NCBI GenBank assembly: GCA_905339255.1
Contig: CAJPFO010000240.1
Location: forward strand, 1 to 39,786
DNA length: 39,786 nucleotides
Source: Myxococcaceae bacterium
GTDB lineage: Bacteria; Myxococcota_A; UBA9160
Direction: 5' to 3'
The notes under the pieces are model-generated. The model was not told the origin of the DNA and did not search any database. It worked only from the letters and a program-made list of their open reading frames with translations. Positions 31,116-38,692 of the stretch are shown one piece after another. A program made the position numbers and the translations under genes. Positions within the stretch are counted from its first letter, which is position 1. Each line of letters opens with the position of its first letter.

Positions 31116-31541
31116 ATGGCCGAGCAGGCGAAGGCATCCGGACCGCTGCCCGTGGTCCCGTTTCTCAGGATTCCGGCCGAGGGAGCCCCTTATCTCGAGG
31201 CTCGCTGCTGCGGGAAATGCGGCGCGATCTTCCTCGGCGAGCGCGAGAACTGCTCGAAGTGTGGAGCCCGGGGGGAACTCGAGCCGAAGCGCCTGGCGAA
31301 CGAGGGGACGCTCTACGTCTACTCGATCGTCCACCGCTCGTTTCCCGGGATCGAGACCCCGTACGTCTCGTGCATCGTGGATCTCGAGGGCGGCGGAACG
31401 GTCAAGGGAAACCTGATCGGGATCGAGCCGGATCCCGCGAAGATCCGCATGGGAATGCCGGTCCGCACCGTCTTCAAGGTCGCCCCGCGCAAGGACGCCG
31501 AGGGCAACGAATACCTCACCTACTACTTCGAACCGCGCTAG
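31116..31541 (+). CDS. zinc-ribbon/OB-fold (DUF35-type) acyl-CoA-associated protein
   Basis: 141 aa from ATG 31116 with GAGGAG upstream. N-terminal rubredoxin-like zinc ribbon: C32-x2-C35 and C46-x2-C49 (CCGKCG..CSKCG). The remainder is an OB fold (GTLYVYSIVHRSFPGIETPYVSCIVDLEGGGTVKGNLIGIEP). DUF35/ChsH2-type proteins bind acyl-CoA and form stable complexes with thiolases or hydratases, for instance in sterol side-chain degradation. The thiolase gene follows 18 bases later with a GGAG-type site, so the pair almost certainly makes one complex. Confidence 0.9.
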   Translation: MAEQAKASGPLPVVPFLRIPAEGAPYLEARCCGKCGAIFLGERENCSKCGARGELEPKRLANEGTLYVYSIVHRSFPGIETPYVSCIVDLEGGGTVKGNLIGIEPDPAKIRMGMPVRTVFKVAPRKDAEGNEYLTYYFEPR

Positions 31542-31559
31542 GCGCGGGAAGGAGCGGCG

Positions 31560-32702
31560 ATGAGCGACGTCTACATCCTCGGCGTGGACATGATCAAGTT
31601 CGGTCGCTTCCCCGAGCAGACCGTGCCGCAGCTCGGAGCGAAGGCGGCGCTCCTCGCGCTCGACGACGCTGGCCTCCGCATCCAGGACATGGAGGCGCTC
31701 TACTGCGGGAATCTCTACCAGGCGAGCGGCATGGTGGGGCAGCGGATCCTCCAGGAGATCGGCCAGACCGGGATTCCGGTCGTGAACGTCGCCAACGCCT
31801 GCGCCACGGGAGCGACCGCGTTCCGCGAGGCATGGATGGCGATCAAGGCGGGAGCCTACGATCTCGTGCTCGCCGTTGGCGTCGAGCAGATGGGCAAGGG
31901 GCTTCTCGGCGGCGGAGGCGCCGGGAAGAAGGGAATCCCGACGGAAGGGCTCCTCGGCTCGGGGACGATGCCGACGGTCTTTGCCGAAGCCGGCATGGAG
32001 CACGCGCGCAAGTACGGAACGACCTTCGAGCAGTTCGCGAAGGTCTCGGTGAAGAACCATCACCACTCGACGCTCAATCCGAAGGCGATGTACCAGATCG
32101 AGACGCCGCTCGAGACGGTGATGAACGCCGAGATGATCTCGTACCCGAACACGAAGCTCATGTGCTCGGTGAACGTCGACGGCTCCGCGGCGGCCGTGCT
32201 CTGCTCCGAGAAGAAGGCGCGTGAGCTCGGCATGAAGCGGGCGGTGCGGGTGAAGGCTTCGGTGATGACGAGCGACCCGTATACCGAGCGCGACCTCGTG
32301 ATGCCCGACGTGAACACCTGCACGCGGCGGGCCGCAGCGAAGGCGTACGAGATGGCGGGCATCTCGCCGCAGGACCTCGACCTCGTCGAGCTGCACGATT
32401 GTTTCGCGACGGCGGAGATCCTCCACTACGAGAACCTCGGCTTGTGTGCGGAGGGCGAAGCCGGTCGCGCAATCGACGAGGGGTGGACGGCGCTCGGCGG
32501 CCGGAGCCCGGTGAACCTCTCTGGAGGGCTCCTCTCGAAGGGACACCCGCTCGGAGCCACCGGCATCGCGAACCTCTACGAGGTGGCGACGCATCTGCGC
32601 GGCGAGGCCGGCAAGCGCCAGGCGCCCGATGCCCGGTTCGGGCTCACGCACGTGATCGGGCTCGGTAGCGCCTGCGCGATCCACGTCCTCGAGCGCGTGT
32701 AA
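31560..32702 (+). CDS. SCP-x-type thiolase (acetyl-CoA C-acyltransferase)
   Basis: 380 aa. Thiolases of this clade cleave or condense acyl-CoA and need a DUF35 partner for stability. Catalytic residues: Cys81 in NVANACATGATAF (nucleophile), His279-Asp-Cys281 in ELHDCFATAE, and His329 in GGLLSKGHPLGATG. The N-terminal DVYILGVDMIKFGRFPEQ and the C-terminal GLTHVIGLGSACAIHVLERV are typical. It is full length with no deletion. The likely substrate class is a steroid, fatty-acid or aromatic acyl-CoA; the sequence cannot say which. Operon with the OB-fold gene. Confidence 0.92.
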   Translation: MSDVYILGVDMIKFGRFPEQTVPQLGAKAALLALDDAGLRIQDMEALYCGNLYQASGMVGQRILQEIGQTGIPVVNVANACATGATAFREAWMAIKAGAYDLVLAVGVEQMGKGLLGGGGAGKKGIPTEGLLGSGTMPTVFAEAGMEHARKYGTTFEQFAKVSVKNHHHSTLNPKAMYQIETPLETVMNAEMISYPNTKLMCSVNVDGSAAAVLCSEKKARELGMKRAVRVKASVMTSDPYTERDLVMPDVNTCTRRAAAKAYEMAGISPQDLDLVELHDCFATAEILHYENLGLCAEGEAGRAIDEGWTALGGRSPVNLSGGLLSKGHPLGATGIANLYEVATHLRGEAGKRQAPDARFGLTHVIGLGSACAIHVLERV

Positions 32703-33039
32703 GGGCCTGCGAGCGCCGCGGCTTCGCTCCGGCGAGACGAGCGGCGGCCCCGATCCCGACGCTCCTTGCACGCGGCATGCGATGCGCAGGGCTGGAGCAA
32801 GGCGTGCGCGCTCGGCTTCCGTAAGCTCCCGGCGCTGCGACGGCCCGTCTCCCTCGTGGGCTTCCACGAGACGAAAAACGTCGCTTCAGGGCGCGCGAGA
32901 GGCGTCCGATGCCCGGTGCGTCGCGAGCGGAGAGACGTTCTCCGACCGGACACAACCTCACGATCGGCCCCCTCCGATCTCGGAAGTCCCGCACGTCGGG
33001 ACGGCCTTGGTGCGGTGGGATCCATCTGGAGGACGCACC
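32703..33039 (+). ncRNA. candidate structured RNA or leader with successive hairpins (intergenic)
   Basis: This 337-base gap has no convincing gene. On the + strand it can fold several times: CCTTGC (32764-32769)/GCAAGG (32797-32802) with an inner GCAT-GCG-ATGC; CTCGTGG-GCTT-CCACGAG (32853-32870, seven perfect pairs on a tetraloop); CGGAGA-GACGT-TCTCCG (32928-32944); GATCGG-CCCCCT-CCGATC (32962-32979); and GTCCCG-CACGT-CGGGAC (32986-33002). The last three are only 17 and 6 bases apart and end 37 bases before a gene start. It could be a 5' leader, a small RNA or only hairpin-rich GC sequence. No known riboswitch motif was recognised. Confidence 0.3.
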
Positions 33040-33303
33040 ATGGCGAACTACTGCATCGACAGCGCGTCGATCGTGCGCGTGCTCGCGAGCCACGGCCACA
33101 CGCATCGCTGTTCGCGCTGCGACGCACGCATGCTCGTGCGCCACGCATCGAACCTGTGCGTGGACTGCTGGAACGGACTTCGTACGGGAGCCCGGGCCGA
33201 GGCGGACGCCGGCGAAGCCGAGCGTACGCGGAGGGGCCTCGACGACGGCGGGGACTTCGTCGAGCAGATCGTCGAGATCGGCCGCCCGGCGCAGGAAACC
33301 TGA
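33040..33303 (+). CDS. small zinc-ribbon protein of unknown function
   Basis: 87 aa from ATG 33040, with GGAGGACGCACC upstream, a good site. C24-x2-C27 (CSRC) and C40-x2-C43 (CVDC) make a zinc ribbon, and three His (18, 20, 22; SHGHTHRC) precede it. The C-terminal half is acidic and helical (GAEAERTRRGLDDGGDFVEQIVEIG, approximate region) and has no recognised domain. It lies downstream of the hairpin-rich gap and 116 bases before an M20 peptidase gene. Possible roles include a metal sensor or an RNA/protein adaptor; neither is shown by sequence. Confidence 0.7.
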   Translation: MANYCIDSASIVRVLASHGHTHRCSRCDARMLVRHASNLCVDCWNGLRTGARAEADAGEAERTRRGLDDGGDFVEQIVEIGRPAQET

Positions 33304-33419
33304 TCGGGAGGCCGCGGCGGGAACCCGCCGGGGCCGTGCGCCCGAGGGGAGCGGTCGCCACGAGCGAGGCTACTCTCGGCCGTTGCGGAGCGCGAGCCGG
33401 CTCCGCGCCGGGGGGACTC

Positions 33420-34883
33420 GTGCGGGGCATCGTCCGGATCCTCGTCTTCGCGCTCGCCACACTCACGATCGTTCTCGGAGTCCGCGCCGCGTTGCTTCGC
33501 TCGAAACAGCCGCGGGTGGCGCCCGTGGCCCGCGTTCCGCTCGACGAAGCCGCACTGGCCGAGCGCCTCGCAGCAGGCATCCGCTTCCAGACGATCTCGC
33601 ATCAGGATGGTGTCGGGCTCGACGAATCGGCGTTCGCGGGCCTTCGTGCGCACCTCGAGGCGAGCTATCCGCGAGTCCACGAGACGCTCACTCGTGAGGT
33701 CGTCGGAGGCCATGGCCTGCTCTACACCTGGCGCGGAAGCGATCCGTCGCTGCCTCCGATCGTCCTCATGGCGCACCAGGACGTGGTGCCGGTCGAGCCC
33801 GGAACGGAGGATCGCTGGGAGCATCCCCCGTTCGCGGGAACGATCGCCGACGGATACGTGTATGGACGCGGAGCACTCGACGACAAGGGGAACCTCTTCG
33901 GACAGCTCGAGGCGGTCGAGTCGCTTCTTGCGGAGGGGGTGACGCCGCGACGAAGTGTCCTGCTCGTCTTCGGGCACGACGAGGAGATCGGAGGCGAGAA
34001 GGGAGCGGTCGCGATCGCGAAGCTCCTCGAGGAGCGGGGCGTGCGCCCACTCGTCGTCGTCGACGAAGGCGGGTCGATCGTGGAGGGGCTCGTACCCGGG
34101 GTGGATGCGCCCGTGGCGGCGATCGGCGTCGCCGAGAAGGGCTACGTGAGCGTCGATCTTTCGGTCGAGATGCCCGGGGGGCACTCGTCGACGCCTCCGC
34201 GCGAGACCTCGATCGGTGTGCTCGCGGCGGCCATCGGGCGACTCGAGCGTCATCCGCCCGAGTCGCGTCTCGAAGGCCCCACGCGCCAGATGCTCGAGGA
34301 AGGGGTGGGGCCCGAAGCTCGATTTCCGTACCGCCTCGTGCTCGCGAATCTCTGGCTCTTCGCTCCGCTCGTCGAACTCGCGATGGAGCAGGTCCCGGCG
34401 GCGGCCGCGACGATCCGGACGTCGACCGCAGCGACGATCTTCGACGCCGGGGTGAAGGAGAACGTGATCCCGAGCCGGGCGAGCGCGGTCGTGAACTTCC
34501 GGATCCTCCCGGGAGACACCATCGAGAGCGTGGTCGATCACGTTCGACGCACGATCGACGATCCACTCGTCGAGGTCACTGCGCGGCCCAGGAACCGCGA
34601 ACCGTCGCCGCCCTCGAAGACGACGGGAGAAGGCTGGGAGCTCTTGACCCGAAGCATCCGGGAGATCTGGCCCGAAGCGATCGTCACCCCGTACTTGATG
34701 ATTGCCGGGACCGATTCGAGGCATTTCCGGGACCTGAGCGACTCGGTCTATCGCTTCATGCCGCTTCGCTTCGAGCTCGACGACACCCGGCGCATCCACG
34801 GAACGAACGAGCGGATTCCGGTCGCCGGATACGCCGACCTCGTGCGCGCGTATCGCCGGCTGCTCGAGAACGCCGTCCGTTGA
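33420..34883 (+). CDS. M20 family carboxypeptidase (PM20D1/CPS1-like), membrane-anchored
   Basis: 487 aa from GTG 33420, with GGGGGACTC directly upstream. The frame extends further left but that part is not protein-like. An N-terminal helix (GIVRILVFALATLTIVLGVRAALL) anchors it in the membrane. M20 metal motifs: LMAHQDVVPV (His, Asp), YGRGALDDKG (bridging Asp), FGHDEEIGG (catalytic Glu pair), VVDEGGSIVEG and, near the end, RRIHGTNERIPV (final His). The layout and PGGHSSTPP dimerisation segment match the PM20D1/CPS1 group, enzymes that cleave or form N-acyl amino acids and dipeptides. Because the enzyme lies at the outer face of the membrane its substrate is probably extracytoplasmic. It is followed 16 bases later by the CAAX protease gene. 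Confidence 0.85.
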   Translation: MRGIVRILVFALATLTIVLGVRAALLRSKQPRVAPVARVPLDEAALAERLAAGIRFQTISHQDGVGLDESAFAGLRAHLEASYPRVHETLTREVVGGHGLLYTWRGSDPSLPPIVLMAHQDVVPVEPGTEDRWEHPPFAGTIADGYVYGRGALDDKGNLFGQLEAVESLLAEGVTPRRSVLLVFGHDEEIGGEKGAVAIAKLLEERGVRPLVVVDEGGSIVEGLVPGVDAPVAAIGVAEKGYVSVDLSVEMPGGHSSTPPRETSIGVLAAAIGRLERHPPESRLEGPTRQMLEEGVGPEARFPYRLVLANLWLFAPLVELAMEQVPAAAATIRTSTAATIFDAGVKENVIPSRASAVVNFRILPGDTIESVVDHVRRTIDDPLVEVTARPRNREPSPPSKTTGEGWELLTRSIREIWPEAIVTPYLMIAGTDSRHFRDLSDSVYRFMPLRFELDDTRRIHGTNERIPVAGYADLVRAYRRLLENAVR

Positions 34884-34899
34884 GCCGAAGAGCATCCCG

Positions 34900-35673
34900 G
34901 TGAGCAACCAAGAGGCCACTCTCGCTCGGCGAGCCGATTCGGGCTGGGTTGCCTACCTGGCACCGTACTTCGCCTTCCTGCTGATCGCGGAGCTGCAGGC
35001 GCGGCCGCTCGGCGAAGGCTCGCTCGTCCTGTGGGGCTTGCGGGTGCTGCTCCCGGCAGGCCTTCTGATCCACTTCGCGAGGCGAGGAGCGTACCCGGAG
35101 CTGCGGGGTTTTCGCTTCGGGATCGGTGGCGTCGCTGCGGACATCGCGCTCGGTCTCGTGATCGCTGCGCTCTGGGTGGTTCCCTTCGAGGCCGGGTGGC
35201 TGGCGAAGGATGCCGACGTGAAGGGCTTCGACCCGAACCAGCTCGGCCCCGAGCTGCGACACGTGGTTCTCGGTTTGCGCCTGCTCGGCTTCGCGGCCGT
35301 CACGCCCTTCGTCGAGGAGCTCTTCGTGCGAAGCTTCCTGATCCGGGCGGCCGAGCTCGTCACGATCTCGAGAAAGGGAGTCGAGATCGACTTCGACGCC
35401 GATTTCCGGGACGTTCCGATGGCACGCTTTGCCTGGAAGGGCTTCGTCGCGACCGTCGTGCTCTTCACCTTCTCGCATCTCGGCTGGCAATGGCCGGCGG
35501 CTTTCGTGACGGGGATCGTCTGGAATCTCTGGCTCTATCATCGGGGGCACATCGTGCCGCTCGTGATCAGCCATGCGACGGCGAATCTCGCGCTCTTCGT
35601 GGCGACCGTCTACGCCTCGGGTCGCTTCGAGGACGCGACTGGAAATCCGCTCGACCTCTGGTACCAGCTCTAG
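34900..35673 (+). CDS. CAAX-protease-like intramembrane protease, PEP-CTERM-associated subgroup
   Basis: 257 aa from GTG 34900. About seven or eight membrane helices. The CPBP/ABI catalytic motifs are intact: EELFVRSFLIR (E139-E140-x3-R144), FTFSHLGW (His193) and HATANL (His225-x3-Asn229). The overall pattern (YLAPYFAFLLIAELQ start, FDPNQLGPELRHVVLGLRLLGFAAVTPFVEE, and a short C-terminal LWYQL) matches the 'CAAX prenyl protease-related' group that co-occurs with exosortase and PEP-CTERM genes. EpsI, another member of that system, is encoded 2.2 kb to the right. It may process sorted proteins or lipoproteins in the membrane. Its stop interlocks with a convergent gene's stop at CTAG (35670-35673). 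Confidence 0.85.
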   Translation: MSNQEATLARRADSGWVAYLAPYFAFLLIAELQARPLGEGSLVLWGLRVLLPAGLLIHFARRGAYPELRGFRFGIGGVAADIALGLVIAALWVVPFEAGWLAKDADVKGFDPNQLGPELRHVVLGLRLLGFAAVTPFVEELFVRSFLIRAAELVTISRKGVEIDFDADFRDVPMARFAWKGFVATVVLFTFSHLGWQWPAAFVTGIVWNLWLYHRGHIVPLVISHATANLALFVATVYASGRFEDATGNPLDLWYQL

Positions 35674-36014
35674 AATCCGGGCGGCGGAGCGCCTCGATGT
35701 CCGAGCCGCACCCGGCGGGCGACCTCGGTGAGCGCGACGAGGGCCTTTCGGGTGTCCTGCGCGTCCCGCGCCGAGGCTGCGTCGACCGACCTCGCGCTCG
35801 CGCGGGCGAGTAGCGGAAACCCGTGCCGCTCGGCCTCGTCGCCGAGGGCTCGGGCGTGCGCCGCGATCCGGGAGAAGTCGGCTTCTTGCTCGAGATCCTG
35901 CAGGGCATCGACCCGATCGCTGAGCGCGAGCACGAAGGCTTCGATCCGCGGCCGCTCGATGGGATCGTCGGCGAGAAGGGAAACGATGGGCTTCTCGTCC
36001 TCGGCCTCGATCAT
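35670..36014 (-). CDS. degenerate histidine-phosphotransfer (Hpt)-like domain protein
   Basis: 114 aa from ATG 36014 (GTG 36032 would add six residues; neither has a clear ribosome site). All-alpha, with the order found in Hpt proteins: PIVSLLADDP, RPRIEAFVLALSDRVDALQ, SRIAAHARALGDEAERHGFPLLARASARSVDAA, then a C-terminal helix ALVALTEVARRVR. In true Hpt domains the helix reads 'aHqLKGaaggyGFp'; anchoring on the GFP here, the phosphoacceptor position is Arg, with His two residues earlier and no LKG. It therefore probably does not carry phosphate, and may act as a binding adaptor to a response regulator. Alignment by eye only. No two-component gene lies in the window. Confidence 0.6.
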   Translation of the reverse strand: MIEAEDEKPIVSLLADDPIERPRIEAFVLALSDRVDALQDLEQEADFSRIAAHARALGDEAERHGFPLLARASARSVDAASARDAQDTRKALVALTEVARRVRLGHRGAPPPGF

Positions 36015-36102
36015 GGCAAGGCTATCGGACACGGGCGTTGGGGACTGAACGTTCCCGCCGGGGAAGCCCGGAGGATCGCTCGGAGGCGTCTGCGTGGGAG
36101 GG

Positions 36103-36741
36103 CTAGCGCCCGGCGATCTGGAAGAGGTAGAAGCGCAGCGTCGTTCCGTCCTGGGCTTCGAGGACGAGTTCGAGCTTGCGTGGCGCCGAGAAACCGCGCA
36201 GCAGTCGCTCGGCGTCGCTCCCGGGTTTCACCTGATGGAGCCTGGCAACCCCCCCCTTGAAGTCGACGGTCGCTGCATCGCGGCCCGGCTCCCAGCCTCG
36301 GACGGTGAGCTTTCCCTCGCGCACGTCGAAGACGAAGCCGCCCGCTCGCTTCAACGCCGACTCGAAGTCGTACCGCGCCGTGTCCGGGCGCGAGCGGCCC
36401 GGAAGCGAGACGAAGAGCGTCCCGGAGACGAGCGGTTCTGCCGAGCCGAGCTCGGAGAAGCAGCGGCTCGCACCGCGGGCCTCGGGATCCGGGAACTGGA
36501 TCCGATCGGTCGGACCGCGCTCGGAGCCCGTATCCGGGGCGATCAGGACGCGACGGATGGCCCGGACGGCCTCGCCCTCCACTTCGCAAAGAAGTGGGGA
36601 GCCGTAGTTTCCCCGCGCCCAGTCGAGCGCGAGGATGTTGAGGTCCAGGCCGGGCGACTGCGCGGAGGCTTTGCTCGCGAGGAGCGTTACGAGCGCCGCG
36701 GCTGCGAGTCGGTGCAACCGGACCAGGATCACGGGCCGCAT
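36103..36741 (-). CDS. secreted protein of unknown function
   Basis: 212 aa. The N-terminus (ILVRLHRLAAAALVTLLASKASAQS) is a clear signal peptide. The mature protein is a mix of strands and short helices (LLCEVEGEAVRAIRRVLIAPDTG; FVFDVREGKLTVRGW; LELVLEAQDGTTLRFYLFQIAGR), with two Cys (SPLLCEVE, SRCFSEL) that could make a disulfide. The final stretch predicts a beta-sandwich. No family recognised. It is encoded on the minus strand, divergent from the Cys-rich protein gene, with a 71-base gap that holds a TTGACA at 36779-36784 but no matching -10 box. Confidence 0.75.
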   Translation of the reverse strand: MRPVILVRLHRLAAAALVTLLASKASAQSPGLDLNILALDWARGNYGSPLLCEVEGEAVRAIRRVLIAPDTGSERGPTDRIQFPDPEARGASRCFSELGSAEPLVSGTLFVSLPGRSRPDTARYDFESALKRAGGFVFDVREGKLTVRGWEPGRDAATVDFKGGVARLHQVKPGSDAERLLRGFSAPRKLELVLEAQDGTTLRFYLFQIAGR

Positions 36742-36812
36742 CGGACGAACGCTAACACGCTCGACGAGCTCGCGGCGGTTGACACGTGGCGCACTTCTGG
36801 GAACGTCGGGCC

Positions 36813-37106
36813 ATGCACTGCTTCGCCTGTGGACGGGGGATCGAGACGCTTGCGGGAGATCGGATCGGATTGCGCGACTCCTGCTCCTGTGGCGCCGACC
36901 TCCACGTCTGCCGCAACTGCGCGCGGCACGATCCGAGCGCGCACAACGAGTGCCGGGAGCCGCAGGCCGAGCCGGTCCGGGACCGCGAGCGGGCGAACCG
37001 CTGCGATTGGTTCGCGCCGGGAGTCGCGACCGCGGCCGTGTCGGCCGATTCGGGTCGGGATGCGGCGAGGAGCCGCCTCGAGGCGCTGTTCAAGAAGCGC
37101 CCCTAG
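36813..37106 (+). CDS. Cys-rich small zinc-binding protein, conserved unknown
   Basis: 97 aa from ATG 36813; GTG 36786 would add nine residues. Eight Cys in an ordered array: C3-x2-C6, C24-x-C26, C33-x2-C36, C47 and C64, plus His31, 39 and 44. The pattern reads 'MhCfaCGr.i...gdriGlRDsCscGaDLHvCrNCa.hDPsAHNeCREPqAEpVrDrERANrCDwF', which is the shape of a widespread uncharacterised bacterial zinc protein. The invariant REPQAE and RANRCD segments are intact, so it is probably functional. The C-terminal 25 residues are basic and disordered (ARSRLEALFKKRP). It lies 18 bases upstream of the LOG-family gene and is likely co-transcribed with it. Confidence 0.75.
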   Translation: MHCFACGRGIETLAGDRIGLRDSCSCGADLHVCRNCARHDPSAHNECREPQAEPVRDRERANRCDWFAPGVATAAVSADSGRDAARSRLEALFKKRP

Positions 37107-37124
37107 GGCGTCCGAAGAGAGGTC

Positions 37125-37802
37125 ATGGCCGATCCCCGAGCGCGAGACACCTGGACGGTCTTCAAGATCATGGGCGAGTTCGTCGAGGGCTTCGAGACCC
37201 TCCGCGCGGTGTGGCCGGCCGTCTCGATCTTCGGCAGCGCCCGCGTCCGCCCCGGACATCGCTACTACCGACAGGCCGTCGAAATTGCGACGGCCCTCTC
37301 GCGCGCGGGATTCTCGATCATCACGGGAGGCGGCCCCGGGGTGATGGCGGCCGCCAATCGAGGCGCGCGCCAGGGCAGGGGGCGTTCGGTCGGGCTCAGC
37401 ATCAAGCTTCCGAAGGAGCAGAAGCCGAACCGCTTCGCCGATCTCCAGCTCGAATTCGAGTACTTCTTCGCCCGCAAGGTGATGTTCGTCAAGTATGCGA
37501 GCGGCTTCGTGGTGCTTCCGGGGGGCTTCGGAACGCTCGACGAGTTCTTCGAGGCGCTCACGCTCAAGCAGACGGGAAAGATCCACGACTTTCCCGTCAT
37601 CCTCTTCGGGAGCGAGTACTGGAGCGGGCTGGTCGATTGGATTCGGGACCACGCGCTCGAAGAGAAGCTCGTCGCGAAACGGGAGCTCGATCTCTTCGTC
37701 GTCACCGATGATGTTTCCGAAGTGGTTCGCATCATCGAGCGTCATCATCTCGAGCGGATGCGGTCGCGCGGCCCTCGCGCCGCGAGCCGCGCCACCCCCT
37801 GA
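37125..37802 (+). CDS. LOG-family protein (nucleotide 5'-monophosphate phosphoribohydrolase)
   Basis: 225 aa. LOG enzymes release the base from nucleoside 5'-monophosphates, including cytokinin ribotides. Motifs: VSIFGSARV, the GGGPGVMAAANRGA nucleotide loop, GLSIKLPKEQ, the FARKVMFVKYASGFVVLPGGFGTLDEFFEALTLKQTGKI block containing PGGFGTLDE, and PVILFGSEYW. The catalytic Arg and Glu in this block (ARK, LDE) are retained. In bacteria the physiological role is often purine/pyrimidine nucleotide recycling. The C-terminus runs into a basic tail (RMRSRGPRAASRATP). It converges on epsI, with 21 bases between the stops. Confidence 0.9.
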   Translation: MADPRARDTWTVFKIMGEFVEGFETLRAVWPAVSIFGSARVRPGHRYYRQAVEIATALSRAGFSIITGGGPGVMAAANRGARQGRGRSVGLSIKLPKEQKPNRFADLQLEFEYFFARKVMFVKYASGFVVLPGGFGTLDEFFEALTLKQTGKIHDFPVILFGSEYWSGLVDWIRDHALEEKLVAKRELDLFVVTDDVSEVVRIIERHHLERMRSRGPRAASRATP

Positions 37803-37817
37803 TCGGTGTCGGGAGGC

Positions 37818-37833
37818 GGCGCGCTAGCGCGCC
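37818..37833. terminator. palindrome between convergent LOG and epsI genes
   Basis: GGCGCGCTAGCGCGCC, a perfect 16-base palindrome that folds as a 6-bp stem with a CTAG loop and includes the epsI stop (CTA at 37824). It may end transcription in both directions between convergent genes; there is no T-run on either side. Confidence 0.35.
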
Positions 37834-38513
37834 TGCGCGTCGACCCCGGCGCGAACCTGCTGCGAGGATCGTTCGTCGGGCCAGCGCTCCGCGAGAAGCG
37901 GGTCGAGCTGCGACGCGAAGCCGAGCAACCGGCCCCGCGTCTCGATCGGGTCTTCGCCCTCGAGGTCGGAGCTGAGACGCACGATTGCTCCGTCGGCGCG
38001 CCCGTCGCGGAACCTCCCGAGCAGGCGATCGAGATTCTGGTCGAGGCCGCCGAGCAATCCGGTGCGCCGATGCGACCGGAACCAGAAGTGGACGAGCTGA
38101 CGCCGACCGTCACGCTCGACGACGTATTCGTTCACGCGCAGCGAGCTTCCCGGGGCCACCGCGAGCGTCCGAGCCGATTCGATTCCCCAGCCCGCCCCCG
38201 TGTAGCAGCCGCGCGGAGTGTGCTCGGGGCGCCCTCCGCGATCGGTCCCGTAGTAGCCGAGATAGAGCCAGATCTCGTGGCCGGTCGGATGGCGGTAGAG
38301 CCGCTGGAGGTTCAGGTCCGCGTGCAGCTCCGCCTCGACGGCCGGCTCGAGGGGCACGTCGATCGCCTCGAACGAGCCGATCCGGGCGGGGAGGTCGGCG
38401 AGCGCGCGCACGTCGACGACGAGCGGTGGCCTGAGTTCGAGCCACCACGCGAGTGCTCCCACGCCCGCGAGGAGCACGCAGAGCAGCCAGGTCCCGGCCC
38501 GTTCGAGCGACAT
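37824..38513 (-). CDS. epsI: EpsI-family exosortase-associated protein
   Basis: 229 aa from ATG 38513 (a start at 38531 would add six residues, mostly Gly). One N-terminal membrane helix (AGTWLLCVLLAGVGALAWWL), then an exported domain of the EpsI/DUF3485 type: LPARIGSFEAIDVPLEP, NLQRLYRHPTGHEIWLYLGYY, then EHTPRGCYTGAGWG with the conserved HxPxxC..GW region, VVERDGRRQLVHFWFRSH and RLSSDLEGEDPIETRGRL. EpsI is encoded next to, or fused to, exosortases in PEP-CTERM systems and exopolysaccharide loci. No exosortase is in the window; upstream (to the right) lies the divergent glycosyltransferase. Function within the system is unknown in the literature I recall. Confidence 0.88.
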   Translation of the reverse strand: MSLERAGTWLLCVLLAGVGALAWWLELRPPLVVDVRALADLPARIGSFEAIDVPLEPAVEAELHADLNLQRLYRHPTGHEIWLYLGYYGTDRGGRPEHTPRGCYTGAGWGIESARTLAVAPGSSLRVNEYVVERDGRRQLVHFWFRSHRRTGLLGGLDQNLDRLLGRFRDGRADGAIVRLSSDLEGEDPIETRGRLLGFASQLDPLLAERWPDERSSQQVRAGVDAQAR

Positions 38514-38692
38514 GCCCCCCCCGCCAGCCACCGCGCCGTCGCGGCGGCGGCCTGGCCGGGATGCTACCCGCTCGCGACGAGTCGTCGCGCGTCGCGACGC
38601 GGGCTCGCCCGCGCCGGGGAAGCCGGCCCGCCGACGCCGTCGAGGCGCTGGCGCCCGAGCGCGGGAAGCGGCGAGTTCGTGCGGAGTAGGCC

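Noticed and set aside
32766-33419. N-terminal extension of the M20 carboxypeptidase frame by 218 codons
   Set aside because: The extension is Arg-rich, crosses a better gene in another frame (33040-33303) and precedes a clear membrane-anchor start at GTG 33420 with its own ribosome site.
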